From: Ohtaekwangia sp036503775
GTDB taxonomy: Bacteria > Bacteroidota > Bacteroidia > Cytophagales > Cyclobacteriaceae
Direction: 5' to 3'
Length of the DNA stretch: 64,000 bases
NCBI GenBank assembly: GCA_036503775.1
Contig: DASXWH010000170.1
Location: forward strand, 35,847-99,846
Below, piece by piece: positions 42,701 to 50,796 of this stretch. Made by a program: the position numbers and the translations under genes. Numbering within the stretch: the first letter of the stretch is position 1; the number at the start of each line of letters is the position of its first letter. Under the pieces are notes generated by a model. It made no database searches and had not been told where the DNA came from. It was given only the letters and a program-made list of their open reading frames with translations.

Positions 42701-43762
42701 ATGAGGAAGATTTTCTATTTTTTACTTGCTGTGCTAATAGTGAGTGGTGCAGAGGAGGCATACGGACAATTGAACAGAAAGGCGATAAAGAAGAACAACC
42801 GGAGAATGTCTACTTACCGGGGTCGCAAGTCAACCTTCAGCAAGGAAAAGGTCTATAGCATGGTTGGATTTTCGCTTAGTGCCTTGAATTACTACGGTGA
42901 TCTCGCACCAAAACCCAGTCGCTTCAGCACGGATATTTCTTACACACGTCCCGCTATTGGAATTTCTTTTGCACATCGTTTTGGCCCCAGATATACCTTA
43001 ACCGCTACGTTTATGTATGGAGGCCTTAGAGGCTCTGACTCCGAATCTGCCGATGAAACCGATCAGGAAAATGGCATGTACCGCTATCAGCGTAATTTGT
43101 CGTTCCGAAACAGAATTAAAGAACTCTCTGTAGTAGCCAGTATTGACTTGTTTGAAAACCAGGCAACATACATCAGCCGGGTGGCATGGACTCCGTATCT
43201 GTTCGCAGGGTTATCTGTATTCCATCATAATCCCCAGGCACAGGTTCCTGAAACAGATTTAAGTGGGAATCCGCTATCCAAGGCAGGTGACTGGGTTGAT
43301 CTTCAACCGCTAGGTACTGAAGGACAACATTCAGACCTGGATAAAGGAGATGTCAACTATGGAATAAAACCGTATAAAAGAATTCAGCCCGCCATACCAT
43401 TTGGAATCGGTGCACGTTTTAGACTAAATGAAGTATTGGACATTTCCGCAGAATGGGGATTCCGGTATCTCTTTACAGACTACATTGATGATGTCAGTCA
43501 GAATTACATAGACCTGGGTGAGTTGGATAGTGAATTAGCCCGAGCTATGTCGTATCGTTCCAATGAAGTGGTTGACCCGTCAATGCTTCAACTGGAACCT
43601 TCACGTAATGGAGCCCCGAGTTATATGCTCTTACCGGGATATGGTAAAGAGCACCCGGATAATATGAGGGGAAATAAAGACGACAAAGATATTTTTATGG
43701 TCACTACTGTTAAGGTTACCTATATACTCGGCAAAACATTTCACCGCGCAAAATTCAGATAA
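42701..43762 (+). CDS. Outer-membrane beta-barrel protein, DUF6089/PorG-like, longer paralogue
   Basis: 353 residues, signal peptide then a basic stretch (KAIKKNNRRM) and a small barrel with amphipathic strands: SALNYYGDLAPKPSRFSTDI, AIGISFAHRFGPRYTLTATF, PYLFAGLSVF, IPFGIGARFRLNEVLDISAE. The pattern fits DUF6089, the family of T9SS PorG. The 60-residue insertion and the length exceed PorG. The stop and the next start overlap by one base (TAATG), implying coupled translation with the second, more PorG-like gene. Confidence 0.75.
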   Translation: MRKIFYFLLAVLIVSGAEEAYGQLNRKAIKKNNRRMSTYRGRKSTFSKEKVYSMVGFSLSALNYYGDLAPKPSRFSTDISYTRPAIGISFAHRFGPRYTLTATFMYGGLRGSDSESADETDQENGMYRYQRNLSFRNRIKELSVVASIDLFENQATYISRVAWTPYLFAGLSVFHHNPQAQVPETDLSGNPLSKAGDWVDLQPLGTEGQHSDLDKGDVNYGIKPYKRIQPAIPFGIGARFRLNEVLDISAEWGFRYLFTDYIDDVSQNYIDLGELDSELARAMSYRSNEVVDPSMLQLEPSRNGAPSYMLLPGYGKEHPDNMRGNKDDKDIFMVTTVKVTYILGKTFHRAKFR

Positions 43763-44442
43763 TGCGTTTTCTTAAATGGCTTCCATTCCTTTTGGCTACC
43801 CTCATTCAACTTGATGCTGTTGCTCAGCGATCTGAGGTAGGTTTTGGATTGGGGACATTTAACTACACCGGTGACTTAGTTAAGTTTTATAATTTCAAAT
43901 ATTCAAAACCTGCGGCTACGGTTTTCTATCGCTCTAATCTTAGCAAGGTTGTTAGTTTTCGTACGGCAATAACAGCAGGTCAGCTGAGTGCCTCTGATGA
44001 CGATTCTGATGCACTCGCCTCGCAACGAAATGCTTCTTTTGATTTATTTCTTTTTGAAGCTTCTGCAGTTGCTGAATACCATTTTTTGAACTGGCGTGAA
44101 AGCAAACGATTTGTAAGATTCTCACCCTATTTTTTTGCAGGTCTTGGTCTTTTTGGAATTTCCGGCAACGAAGAGAAAACAGAGGAGTATAGTAACATCC
44201 AGGGCGCCATACCCTTTGGCGCAGGCATAAAATACGTATATAACCCCAAGTGGTATTTTTCACTTGAATTTGGTGTTCGCAAAACATTTTTTGATTACCT
44301 GGATAACATCTCAGCAGGAGACCCTGATGTAAAGAATTACCAATACGGCAATCCAAACACCAATGATGCATATTACTTTTTAGGGATTTCCATCACACGA
44401 ACATTTTACGACATACCTTGCCCGAAAAATCCCTATAAATAG
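43762..44442 (+). CDS. Outer-membrane beta-barrel, PorG-type (DUF6089)
   Basis: 226 residues, signal peptide (to about residue 21), then EVGFGLGTFNYTGDLVKFYN and strands AATVFYRSNLSKVVSFRTA, FSPYFFAGLGLFGISGN, IPFGAGIKYVYNPKWYFSLE, ending ISITRTFYDIPCPKNPYK. PorG sits in the outer membrane of Porphyromonas and joins the PorK-PorN ring of the T9SS. The position just before uppS and bamA matches that of PG0189 in Porphyromonas gingivalis, supporting the PorG call; the paralogue upstream makes it uncertain which copy acts as PorG. Confidence 0.8.
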   Translation: MRFLKWLPFLLATLIQLDAVAQRSEVGFGLGTFNYTGDLVKFYNFKYSKPAATVFYRSNLSKVVSFRTAITAGQLSASDDDSDALASQRNASFDLFLFEASAVAEYHFLNWRESKRFVRFSPYFFAGLGLFGISGNEEKTEEYSNIQGAIPFGAGIKYVYNPKWYFSLEFGVRKTFFDYLDNISAGDPDVKNYQYGNPNTNDAYYFLGISITRTFYDIPCPKNPYK

Positions 44443-44495
44443 CTTTCCCTCCGCCTGTACAACCGAATCCCCTTTTTGCTAATTTTGGCCCCCCT

Positions 44496-45248
44496 ATGTC
44501 TTCATTTAAAGACCATATTGACTTTAATAATCTGCCGCGGCATGTTGCTGTTATTATGGATGGCAATGGTCGCTGGGCTAAGAAAAAGGGCGCTATGCGT
44601 ATTTTTGGCCATCGTAATGCTGTTCAGGCTGTTCGCGATGTTACCGAAGGTTGTGGTGAACTGGGTATAAAATATCTTACCCTATATGCTTTTTCAACGG
44701 AAAACTGGAACAGACCCAAAGCCGAAGTTGACGGTCTTATGGAGCTTCTGGTAAGTACCTTAAAGCAGGAAATCGGAACCTTAATGGAGAATCAGGTGAA
44801 ACTGACCACAATCGGAGACACCTCCAACCTACCTAAAGATTGCCAGGAAAATTTACAATGGGCTATCGACAAAACAAGCCAGAACAGCGGAATGACCTTG
44901 ATCCTTGCTCTGAGCTATAGTGGCCGGTGGGAAATTTTGAAGGCCATGAAAACTTTTGCTGAAGAGGTGAAACAAGGGAAGGTTAGCCCTGAGGACATAA
45001 ATGAAAAGACTTTTGAAAACTATTTGCAGACTTCAGGCATCCCAGATCCAGAGCTGTTAATCCGCACCAGTGGAGAATTGCGGATCAGTAATTTTTTACT
45101 GTGGCAAATTGCCTATACGGAACTGTATATAACTCCTACGCTTTGGCCGGATTTTCGAAGAGAACACTTATATGAAGCCATTTGGTCATACCAGCAACGC
45201 GAAAGGAGATTTGGTAAAACAAGCGAACAATTGAATCCGGTAAGTTGA
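44496..45248 (+). CDS. uppS: Undecaprenyl diphosphate synthase (isoprenyl transferase)
   Basis: 250 residues. It elongates farnesyl diphosphate to the C55 carrier lipid for peptidoglycan and O-antigen. Motifs: VAVIMDGNGRWAKKKG near 20 (catalytic Asp, Asn, Arg), STENWNRP near 73, and RTSGELRISNFLLWQIAYTE near 200. The stop codon overlaps the bamA start (TGATG), so they are translationally coupled. A -7-like TAATTTTG lies just upstream at 44480-44487. Confidence 0.97.
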   Translation: MSSFKDHIDFNNLPRHVAVIMDGNGRWAKKKGAMRIFGHRNAVQAVRDVTEGCGELGIKYLTLYAFSTENWNRPKAEVDGLMELLVSTLKQEIGTLMENQVKLTTIGDTSNLPKDCQENLQWAIDKTSQNSGMTLILALSYSGRWEILKAMKTFAEEVKQGKVSPEDINEKTFENYLQTSGIPDPELLIRTSGELRISNFLLWQIAYTELYITPTLWPDFRREHLYEAIWSYQQRERRFGKTSEQLNPVS

Positions 45249-47935
45249 TGAAGAAAGTTTTATTTCTGGTTGTTTTGGTAAGTGTTGCCGTGGATGGCTG
45301 GGCTCAATTCAGACGAAACCGTGACCGCTCAGGTGCTGTTGCTGAAAATAATCTTAACTACGCTAATCCAGCAGAGTATACCATTGGTGGTATTGAAGTC
45401 ACGGGGCTTAATGTTCTAGACAAAAACGCTATGGTTTCACTCACGGGTCTTAAGGTGGGTGATAAAATCAAAATTCCTGGAGACGCCATTACAAATGCTA
45501 TCCGTAGCCTTTGGAAGCATGGTCTTGTGGGTGATGTCACCATAAAGGTTGACCGGATAGAAGGCGGTAATGTGTTTTTAAACATAGTTCTTGCAGAACG
45601 ACCAAGGCTGACTGGATTCTACTTTACTGGAATTCCAAAAGCTAAAGAAAGTGCATTAAAGGAAGACCTGACCTTAATCCGTGGTAAGATTGTAAATGAT
45701 GCCATGGTCAGAAACACGGAATTGGCTGTACGAAAACACTTTGTGAAGAAGGGATTCCTAAACACAGAGGTAAAAGTAACGCAGGAAAAAGATACCCTTA
45801 ACCGAGATGGTATCCGACTGAAAATAGCCGTGAATCCCAAATCAAAGGTGAAGATCAACAAGATTTCATTTGTAGGTAACGATCATGTTGAAGATGCCAA
45901 ACTGAAAAAGAAAATGAAAGGCACGCATGAGCACCCACGCTTCTCCCTTCACCGTGCTTTGCTTTCAGAAATATTCTCCATTAAACCGCGTACATACTTT
46001 GATTCAACGTATAAGGCGAGCTGGGTCGAGGTTAAGGAATTTTTAGGGGATAATATCAAGCTAAATCTCTTCACGAGCTCCAAGTTCATTCAATCTGATT
46101 TTGAAGATGATAAAAAGAGTGTGATAGCTTTTTTTAATTCCAAAGGATATCGCGATGCTGAAATTGTATTTGATACGGTCTACGCCTATAATGATCAGAA
46201 GATCAATATCGATTTTAAAATATCAGAAGGACCAAAGTATTATTTTCGAAACATTATCTGGACAGGTAATTACATATACACCGATAAACAATTGGGTGCT
46301 GTTCTTGGAATCAACAAGGGCGATGTTTACAACAAGGAATTGATCGACAAGAAACTCCAGTTCAATCCGAAAGGACTTGACATAAGCGGATTGTATATGG
46401 ATGACGGATATCTTTTCTTCAGAATCAATCCGGTGGAAGTAGCTGTTGCTGGTGATTCCATTGATGTTGAAATGCGAATTTTTGAAGGAGAACAGGCAAC
46501 CATTAACGAGGTAACAATAGCGGGTAACAGCAGAACCAGCGACCATGTGATCCGCAGAGAATTAAGTACAGTTCCGGGTCAGAAATTCAGACGTTCTGAT
46601 ATTATCCGTACACAACAGAAACTTTCTCAGCTGGGCTATTTTGCTCCGGATAAAATCGGACAAAATCTCGTACCGAATCCAGCCAATGGAACAGTAGATA
46701 TCGAATGGACGGTGGAAGAGCAATCCAATGACCAGGTTGAATTATCCGGAGGTTGGGGTGGCTATTATGGTTTTGTCGGTACGTTGGGATTAACTTTTAA
46801 TAATTTTTCCCTGCGAAACATTCCGCATTTTAAAAACTGGAGACCTCTACCCGTGGGCGATGGACAACGGTTGTCTCTTCGTGCACAAGCTAATGGTAGA
46901 TCATTTCAGAGTTATAGTTTTTCATTTACGGAACCCTGGCTAGGTGGTCGGAAACCTCACTCACTTACGGTCAGCTGGAACAGTTCATTTCAGCGCTCCA
47001 TGTATGGGAACTATTCATACAATAGTGACCTGAGTCCGCAATTGCAGGTACATAGTATTTCAGTAGGTTTGGGGCGGTTGTTAGAGTGGCCGGATAATTA
47101 CTTTACCCTCACAAATTCAGTTTCATACCTGCGCTATATCCTAAAGAATTGGAATTCCGGTCTGGGATATTCAAACGGCATTTCAAACAGTTTTACATTC
47201 AACACAACATTGGCGAGAAATAGCATTGATAACCCAATGTATCCGGCACAAGGATCTACGATTTCACTTAGTTTGACGCTAACACCTCCGTATTCATTAT
47301 GGAACGATTTGGATTACAGTGAGGCAACTCCGGAAGAAAAATATAAGTGGATTGAATATCACAAGTGGATGTTCGATGCTAAATACTATCTCCCACTGGA
47401 TAGCAAGAAAAAGTTAGTGCTGGAGGCTAAAGCTCACTTTGGCTTTATTGGTCAGTATACCAGCGAAGCTGGAATCGGTCCGTTCGAACGATTCTTTTTA
47501 GGTGGTGATGGTTTGGCTGGCGGGTTTAATTCATTCCTGTTAGGGCAGGAAGTTATTGGTCTCAGGGGGTATCAGAACAATCAGATCACACCTCCTTATT
47601 ATAATTCAAGCGCTAATACCGGGGGAGATGTTTTGGCGGGGGGTATAGTGTATGATAAACTGGGTCTTGAATTGCGTTATCCGGTCACAACGGGTAATGC
47701 AGCAACTATTTATGGCTTTGCATTCACTGAAGCGGGTAACAACTGGAACAATTATGACGACTTTAACCCGTTTAAGCTTTATAAGTCTGCCGGCTTCGGA
47801 GCGAGGATTTTTATGCCGGCATTTGGTCTTATTGGATTAAATTGGGCCTATGGCTTTGATCCTGTGCCAATGAATGGAAGAGGTCCGATTAGTGGCTCTC
47901 AGTTCCATTTTACAATTGGCCAGCAAATCAGATAA
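45248..47935 (+). CDS. bamA: Outer-membrane protein assembly factor BamA
   Basis: 895 residues from the ATG at 45248 (a TTG at 45245 also opens this frame). Signal peptide to about 21, then five POTRA domains (about 40-440: YTIGGIEVTGLNVLDKNAMV, TGFYFTGIPKAKESALKEDL and so on) and a 16-strand barrel to the end. The C-terminal signature strand SGSQFHFTIGQQIR and barrel residue GGDGLAGGFNSFLLG are present. It inserts barrel proteins into the outer membrane and is essential. The following skp-like genes supply the chaperones. Confidence 0.96.
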   Translation: MKKVLFLVVLVSVAVDGWAQFRRNRDRSGAVAENNLNYANPAEYTIGGIEVTGLNVLDKNAMVSLTGLKVGDKIKIPGDAITNAIRSLWKHGLVGDVTIKVDRIEGGNVFLNIVLAERPRLTGFYFTGIPKAKESALKEDLTLIRGKIVNDAMVRNTELAVRKHFVKKGFLNTEVKVTQEKDTLNRDGIRLKIAVNPKSKVKINKISFVGNDHVEDAKLKKKMKGTHEHPRFSLHRALLSEIFSIKPRTYFDSTYKASWVEVKEFLGDNIKLNLFTSSKFIQSDFEDDKKSVIAFFNSKGYRDAEIVFDTVYAYNDQKINIDFKISEGPKYYFRNIIWTGNYIYTDKQLGAVLGINKGDVYNKELIDKKLQFNPKGLDISGLYMDDGYLFFRINPVEVAVAGDSIDVEMRIFEGEQATINEVTIAGNSRTSDHVIRRELSTVPGQKFRRSDIIRTQQKLSQLGYFAPDKIGQNLVPNPANGTVDIEWTVEEQSNDQVELSGGWGGYYGFVGTLGLTFNNFSLRNIPHFKNWRPLPVGDGQRLSLRAQANGRSFQSYSFSFTEPWLGGRKPHSLTVSWNSSFQRSMYGNYSYNSDLSPQLQVHSISVGLGRLLEWPDNYFTLTNSVSYLRYILKNWNSGLGYSNGISNSFTFNTTLARNSIDNPMYPAQGSTISLSLTLTPPYSLWNDLDYSEATPEEKYKWIEYHKWMFDAKYYLPLDSKKKLVLEAKAHFGFIGQYTSEAGIGPFERFFLGGDGLAGGFNSFLLGQEVIGLRGYQNNQITPPYYNSSANTGGDVLAGGIVYDKLGLELRYPVTTGNAATIYGFAFTEAGNNWNNYDDFNPFKLYKSAGFGARIFMPAFGLIGLNWAYGFDPVPMNGRGPISGSQFHFTIGQQIR

Positions 47936-47937
47936 TT

Positions 47938-48480
47938 ATGCGGGTTTATTTAATTACAATTATTTTTCTCATTTTCGGCCTGAATTTTGTCCAGGCACAG
48001 CGGTTCGGATACATTGATACCGACTATGTGCTTAACAAAATGCCAGAGTATAAAAAGGCTCAGGAAGAAATAAACCAGCTTTCTGCGGCCTGGGAAAAGG
48101 AAATCCAGGATATGGCTAAAAAGATTGAAGCCATGTATAGTGCCCTTCAGGCGGAACAGGTACTGCTGACGGAAGAAATGAAGAAGGAGCGCACAGATGC
48201 GATTCAAAAGAAAGAAGCCGAACTGAAGGAGTATCAGAAGAAAGTATTTGGATTTGGAGGTTTGTTTTTTCTGAAGAAACAGGAATTAATCAAACCTATA
48301 CAGGACAAAGTCTGGGACGCAGTAGACAAAGCAGCTAAGCAAAATAACCTGGCTATTGTCTTTGATAAGGCTGGCGAATTAGTGATGATATATACTGATC
48401 CACGATATGATTATACAGATTTCGTATTGGAGGAGTTAGGTTTGGGCGATCCGAATGATAAAATCAACGCTCAGCGATAA
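47938..48480 (+). CDS. Skp/OmpH-family periplasmic chaperone (copy 1)
   Basis: 180 residues, signal peptide then RFGYIDTDYVLNKMPEYKKA and a long coiled coil rich in K, E, A and Q (EEINQLSAAWEKEIQDMAKK) followed by LAIVFDKAGELVMIYTDPRY. Skp trimers hold unfolded outer-membrane proteins in the periplasm and pass them to BamA. It starts 2 bases after bamA. A second copy follows 29 bases on. Confidence 0.93.
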   Translation: MRVYLITIIFLIFGLNFVQAQRFGYIDTDYVLNKMPEYKKAQEEINQLSAAWEKEIQDMAKKIEAMYSALQAEQVLLTEEMKKERTDAIQKKEAELKEYQKKVFGFGGLFFLKKQELIKPIQDKVWDAVDKAAKQNNLAIVFDKAGELVMIYTDPRYDYTDFVLEELGLGDPNDKINAQR

Positions 48481-48509
48481 GAAGTAAAAAACTAAATTGA
48501 ATATTTGAA

Positions 48510-49070
48510 ATGAGAAAGTTCGTTCTACTTGTGGTGTTGGGAGTTGGAGCTCTTGTATCCCATGCACAGACTACACCTAAAATTGGATATGCAGATGTAG
48601 ATTATATATTCAGTCAAATGCCGGAAGCAAAGCAGATTGAGGCTGAATTAAAGTCACTCCAGGCTCAGCTTAAAAATCAGATTGATACCAAATATCAGGA
48701 ATTTCAAAAAAAGGTAGCTGACTACCAGGCTAATTTGAATACCATGCTTGATGCCGTTCGTGTGAATACCGAACGCGAATTAAAGCAAATGCAAGACAAC
48801 ATTGAAAAACTCCAGCAGGATGCCCAGACAACCATCACTACGAAACAGACACAACTAATGGATCCTGTTTATAAGAAGGTAGGTAAGGCTATTGAAGACA
48901 CAGCAAAGGAGAATGGATATACTGTAATTTTGAATCAACAGATTGGTGGCCTGGATGTAATTCTTTACGGTGATGAAAAGATGGATATATCAGACCTGGT
49001 GTTAAAGAAGATGGGGGTTACTCCTAAACCAGCAACAGCTACAACAACCACGACAGCTCCACAGAATTAA
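48510..49070 (+). CDS. Skp/OmpH-family periplasmic chaperone (copy 2)
   Basis: 186 residues, signal peptide, then KIGYADVDYIFSQMPEAKQI and a coiled-coil middle (EFQKKVADYQANLNTMLDAV). The tail is Thr-rich (ATATTTTTAPQN), unlike copy 1. Two consecutive copies are typical of Bacteroidota. It ends the large envelope operon, with a terminator just after it. Confidence 0.93.
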   Translation: MRKFVLLVVLGVGALVSHAQTTPKIGYADVDYIFSQMPEAKQIEAELKSLQAQLKNQIDTKYQEFQKKVADYQANLNTMLDAVRVNTERELKQMQDNIEKLQQDAQTTITTKQTQLMDPVYKKVGKAIEDTAKENGYTVILNQQIGGLDVILYGDEKMDISDLVLKKMGVTPKPATATTTTTAPQN

Positions 49071-49091
49071 TAAAGGATCTTATAAATTGAG

Positions 49092-49118
49092 GAAGGCCAC
49101 CAACAGGTGGCCTTTTTT
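49092..49118 (+). terminator. Terminator of the uppS-bamA-skp operon
   Basis: Stem AAGGCCACC/GGTGGCCTT with a 4-base loop, then a run of six T. It ends the plus-strand operon against the convergent hpf gene. Confidence 0.88.
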
Positions 49119-49136
49119 GTTTATGACTTAAAGATT

Positions 49137-49439
49137 TTAAACCCTACCGTTCCTGATTTTTGTTTTGAATTTTTTGAGTTGCATTCTCAGTGCATCAGCA
49201 GCCATTCCTGTTGCGGCCTCAAACGACCGGGCCTTCTCCACAGCAAATAGCAGACTACCAGGTACTCTCAGTTTTATTTCAACGGTTTTATTTTCAATGC
49301 CCTCATTGTTTAACCTGAGAAAGACTTCACCATCCACCAGTCGGTCGTAAAAAGTATCCAGCTTGTCTAGTTTCTTCTGAATGAAATTAATCAGCTTGCG
49401 ATCTGCATCAAAGTGGATGGAATGAACTTGGACCTTCAT
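49137..49439 (-). CDS. hpf: Ribosome hibernation-promoting factor (short HPF/RaiA)
   Basis: 100 residues, MKVQVHSIHFDADRKLINFI at the start and LKKFKTKIRN at the end: the YfiA/HPF fold that sits in the ribosomal A and P sites and stops translation in stationary phase. Short form without the dimerising C-terminal domain. It lies downstream of the tyrosine recombinase on the same strand, which is common in Bacteroidota. Confidence 0.93.
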   Translation of the reverse strand: MKVQVHSIHFDADRKLINFIQKKLDKLDTFYDRLVDGEVFLRLNNEGIENKTVEIKLRVPGSLLFAVEKARSFEAATGMAADALRMQLKKFKTKIRNGRV

Positions 49440-49525
49440 AATTGTAAAAATTTAAATTAAACAATAAAACAGAATGGCTTTTCTTGAGGTGCCATAACTC
49501 GCGTGTAGATTTTACATCATGGTTG

Positions 49526-50404
49526 TTATGCTTTAGGGTGGGCTTGGTCAAATACTTTTTTCAATTTATCAATGGAGTTGTGTGTGTAAACCTGAGTGGC
49601 TGCTAAACTGCTGTGTCCGAGAAGATCTTTTACAGCATTTATCTCAGCTCCTTTATTAAGAAGATGTGTTGCATAGGTATGTCTTAAAACGTGGGGACTT
49701 TTCTTTTCTGAATTAGTGGATTGCAGGTGTTCATTAACCAGTCGATACACAAGCATAGGGTAACACGCATCTCCGCTCTGGGTTATTAATAACAAGCCAT
49801 CATCATTAGATTTCACATCACGGTTTCGCACCTCGCGGTAGGTATTAATAATTGAAACGATGTTCTCTGTGAAAGGGATTACTCTTTCCTTATTTCTTTT
49901 TCCCCGGACTTTCAAGGTTCGATTTTTTAAGTCAATGTTTGAATCCTTAAGAGAAAGTAATTCCGACAGACGCACTCCCGTTCCGTAGAGTAATTCCAGA
50001 ATTAGTTTGTCTCTCAAGTCGGTAAAAGCGCCTTCAGATAAAGTTTTGTCTAAGACAACGGCTATTTCACTTTCCTGAATGAAGCTTGGTAGTTTCTTTT
50101 GAGTTTTAAGAATCCGGATTTTCATCATCGGATCCTTGCTGATTAATTCCTGACGCAAGAGGAATTTATAGTATGATCGGAGACAAGCTATTTTGCGGTT
50201 GATGGATTGTGCTTCAATTCCTGAATCAAACAAGGCAACTATCCAGGAACGAACAATGTTGTAGCTGGCACTATCGATTGTTACACCTGAAAAGTTAGTA
50301 TTTATATGATCATTGAATTGAACCAGATCAGTCTGATAAGCCAATACGGTTTTTGGGCTTACCCGCTTCTCGAATTGAAGATATTTCAGAAACGAATCAA
50401 TCAT
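49526..50404 (-). CDS. Tyrosine recombinase, XerC/XerD type
   Basis: 292 residues with both SAM-like N-terminal (1-95) and catalytic domains. The active-site set is complete: R145 in GTGVRLSELL, H238 and R241 in HVLRHTYATH, H264 in LGHSSLAATQ and Y273 in QVYTHN. It resolves chromosome dimers at dif. Although integrase-like, the length, the C-terminus and the place between rpsU and hpf point to the housekeeping XerC/XerD recombinase; I cannot say which of the two. Confidence 0.93.
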   Translation of the reverse strand: MIDSFLKYLQFEKRVSPKTVLAYQTDLVQFNDHINTNFSGVTIDSASYNIVRSWIVALFDSGIEAQSINRKIACLRSYYKFLLRQELISKDPMMKIRILKTQKKLPSFIQESEIAVVLDKTLSEGAFTDLRDKLILELLYGTGVRLSELLSLKDSNIDLKNRTLKVRGKRNKERVIPFTENIVSIINTYREVRNRDVKSNDDGLLLITQSGDACYPMLVYRLVNEHLQSTNSEKKSPHVLRHTYATHLLNKGAEINAVKDLLGHSSLAATQVYTHNSIDKLKKVFDQAHPKA

Positions 50405-50440
50405 GCTACCAACACACTACTCTGTCGATAGCCGAATGTA

Positions 50441-50476
50441 AAAAAATAATCCCCTTCAGGAAAGACCAAAAGGGGA
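50441..50476 (-). terminator. Terminator of rpsU
   Basis: On the minus strand: TCCCCTT, a loop, AAGGGGA, then TTATTTTTTT. It lies between rpsU and the recombinase gene, making rpsU largely monocistronic. Confidence 0.75.
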
Positions 50477-50549
50477 CTTGTTGATAAAATGCTGAGAACT
50501 TGTGAATAAAATTAAGTTATCCACAATTCATATTTTAGAAGGACAACGC

Positions 50550-50747
50550 TTAAGCGTTGCTTTCCTGAAGTCTTTGATTCTCGCGATAAGCAGCGCGAAT
50601 AATCTCGTTTCTGCGTCTTACAGATGGTTTTTCAAAGGCAGTACGCGCACGCAACTCCTTTAAAACACCAGTTTTTTCAAACTTCTTCTTGAAGCGCTTC
50701 AATGCTTTGTCGATGGACTCGTTCTCTTTTACGTTAACGATGATCAT
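50550..50747 (-). CDS. rpsU: 30S ribosomal protein bS21
   Basis: 65 residues, MIIVNVKENESIDKALKRFK, with KKKFEKTGVLKELRARTAFEK and a basic C-terminus RRRNEIIRAAYRENQRL. bS21 helps in mRNA recognition; in Bacteroidota it covers the anti-Shine-Dalgarno sequence of 16S rRNA. The untranslated leader before the ATG is only about 13 bases and reads CTAAATAAGAATT, with no Shine-Dalgarno motif. The stop codon lies in a 16-base palindrome. Confidence 0.96.
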   Translation of the reverse strand: MIIVNVKENESIDKALKRFKKKFEKTGVLKELRARTAFEKPSVRRRNEIIRAAYRENQRLQESNA

Positions 50748-50765
50748 AATTCTTATTTAGGGCTG

Positions 50766-50795
50766 CAAATATAGTGGAATCATACCAGAATGCAA
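50766..50795 (-). promoter_or_regulatory. Bacteroidota-type promoter of rpsU
   Basis: On the minus strand TTG, 19 bases, TATATTTG: an exact match to TTG-N19-TAnnTTTG, 18 bases before the start codon. Confidence 0.85.
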
Positions 50796-50796
50796 A

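Noticed and set aside
49526..50404. Integrase of a mobile element
   Set aside because: Length, catalytic set and place between rpsU and hpf fit housekeeping XerC/XerD; no attachment repeats or cargo genes are seen.
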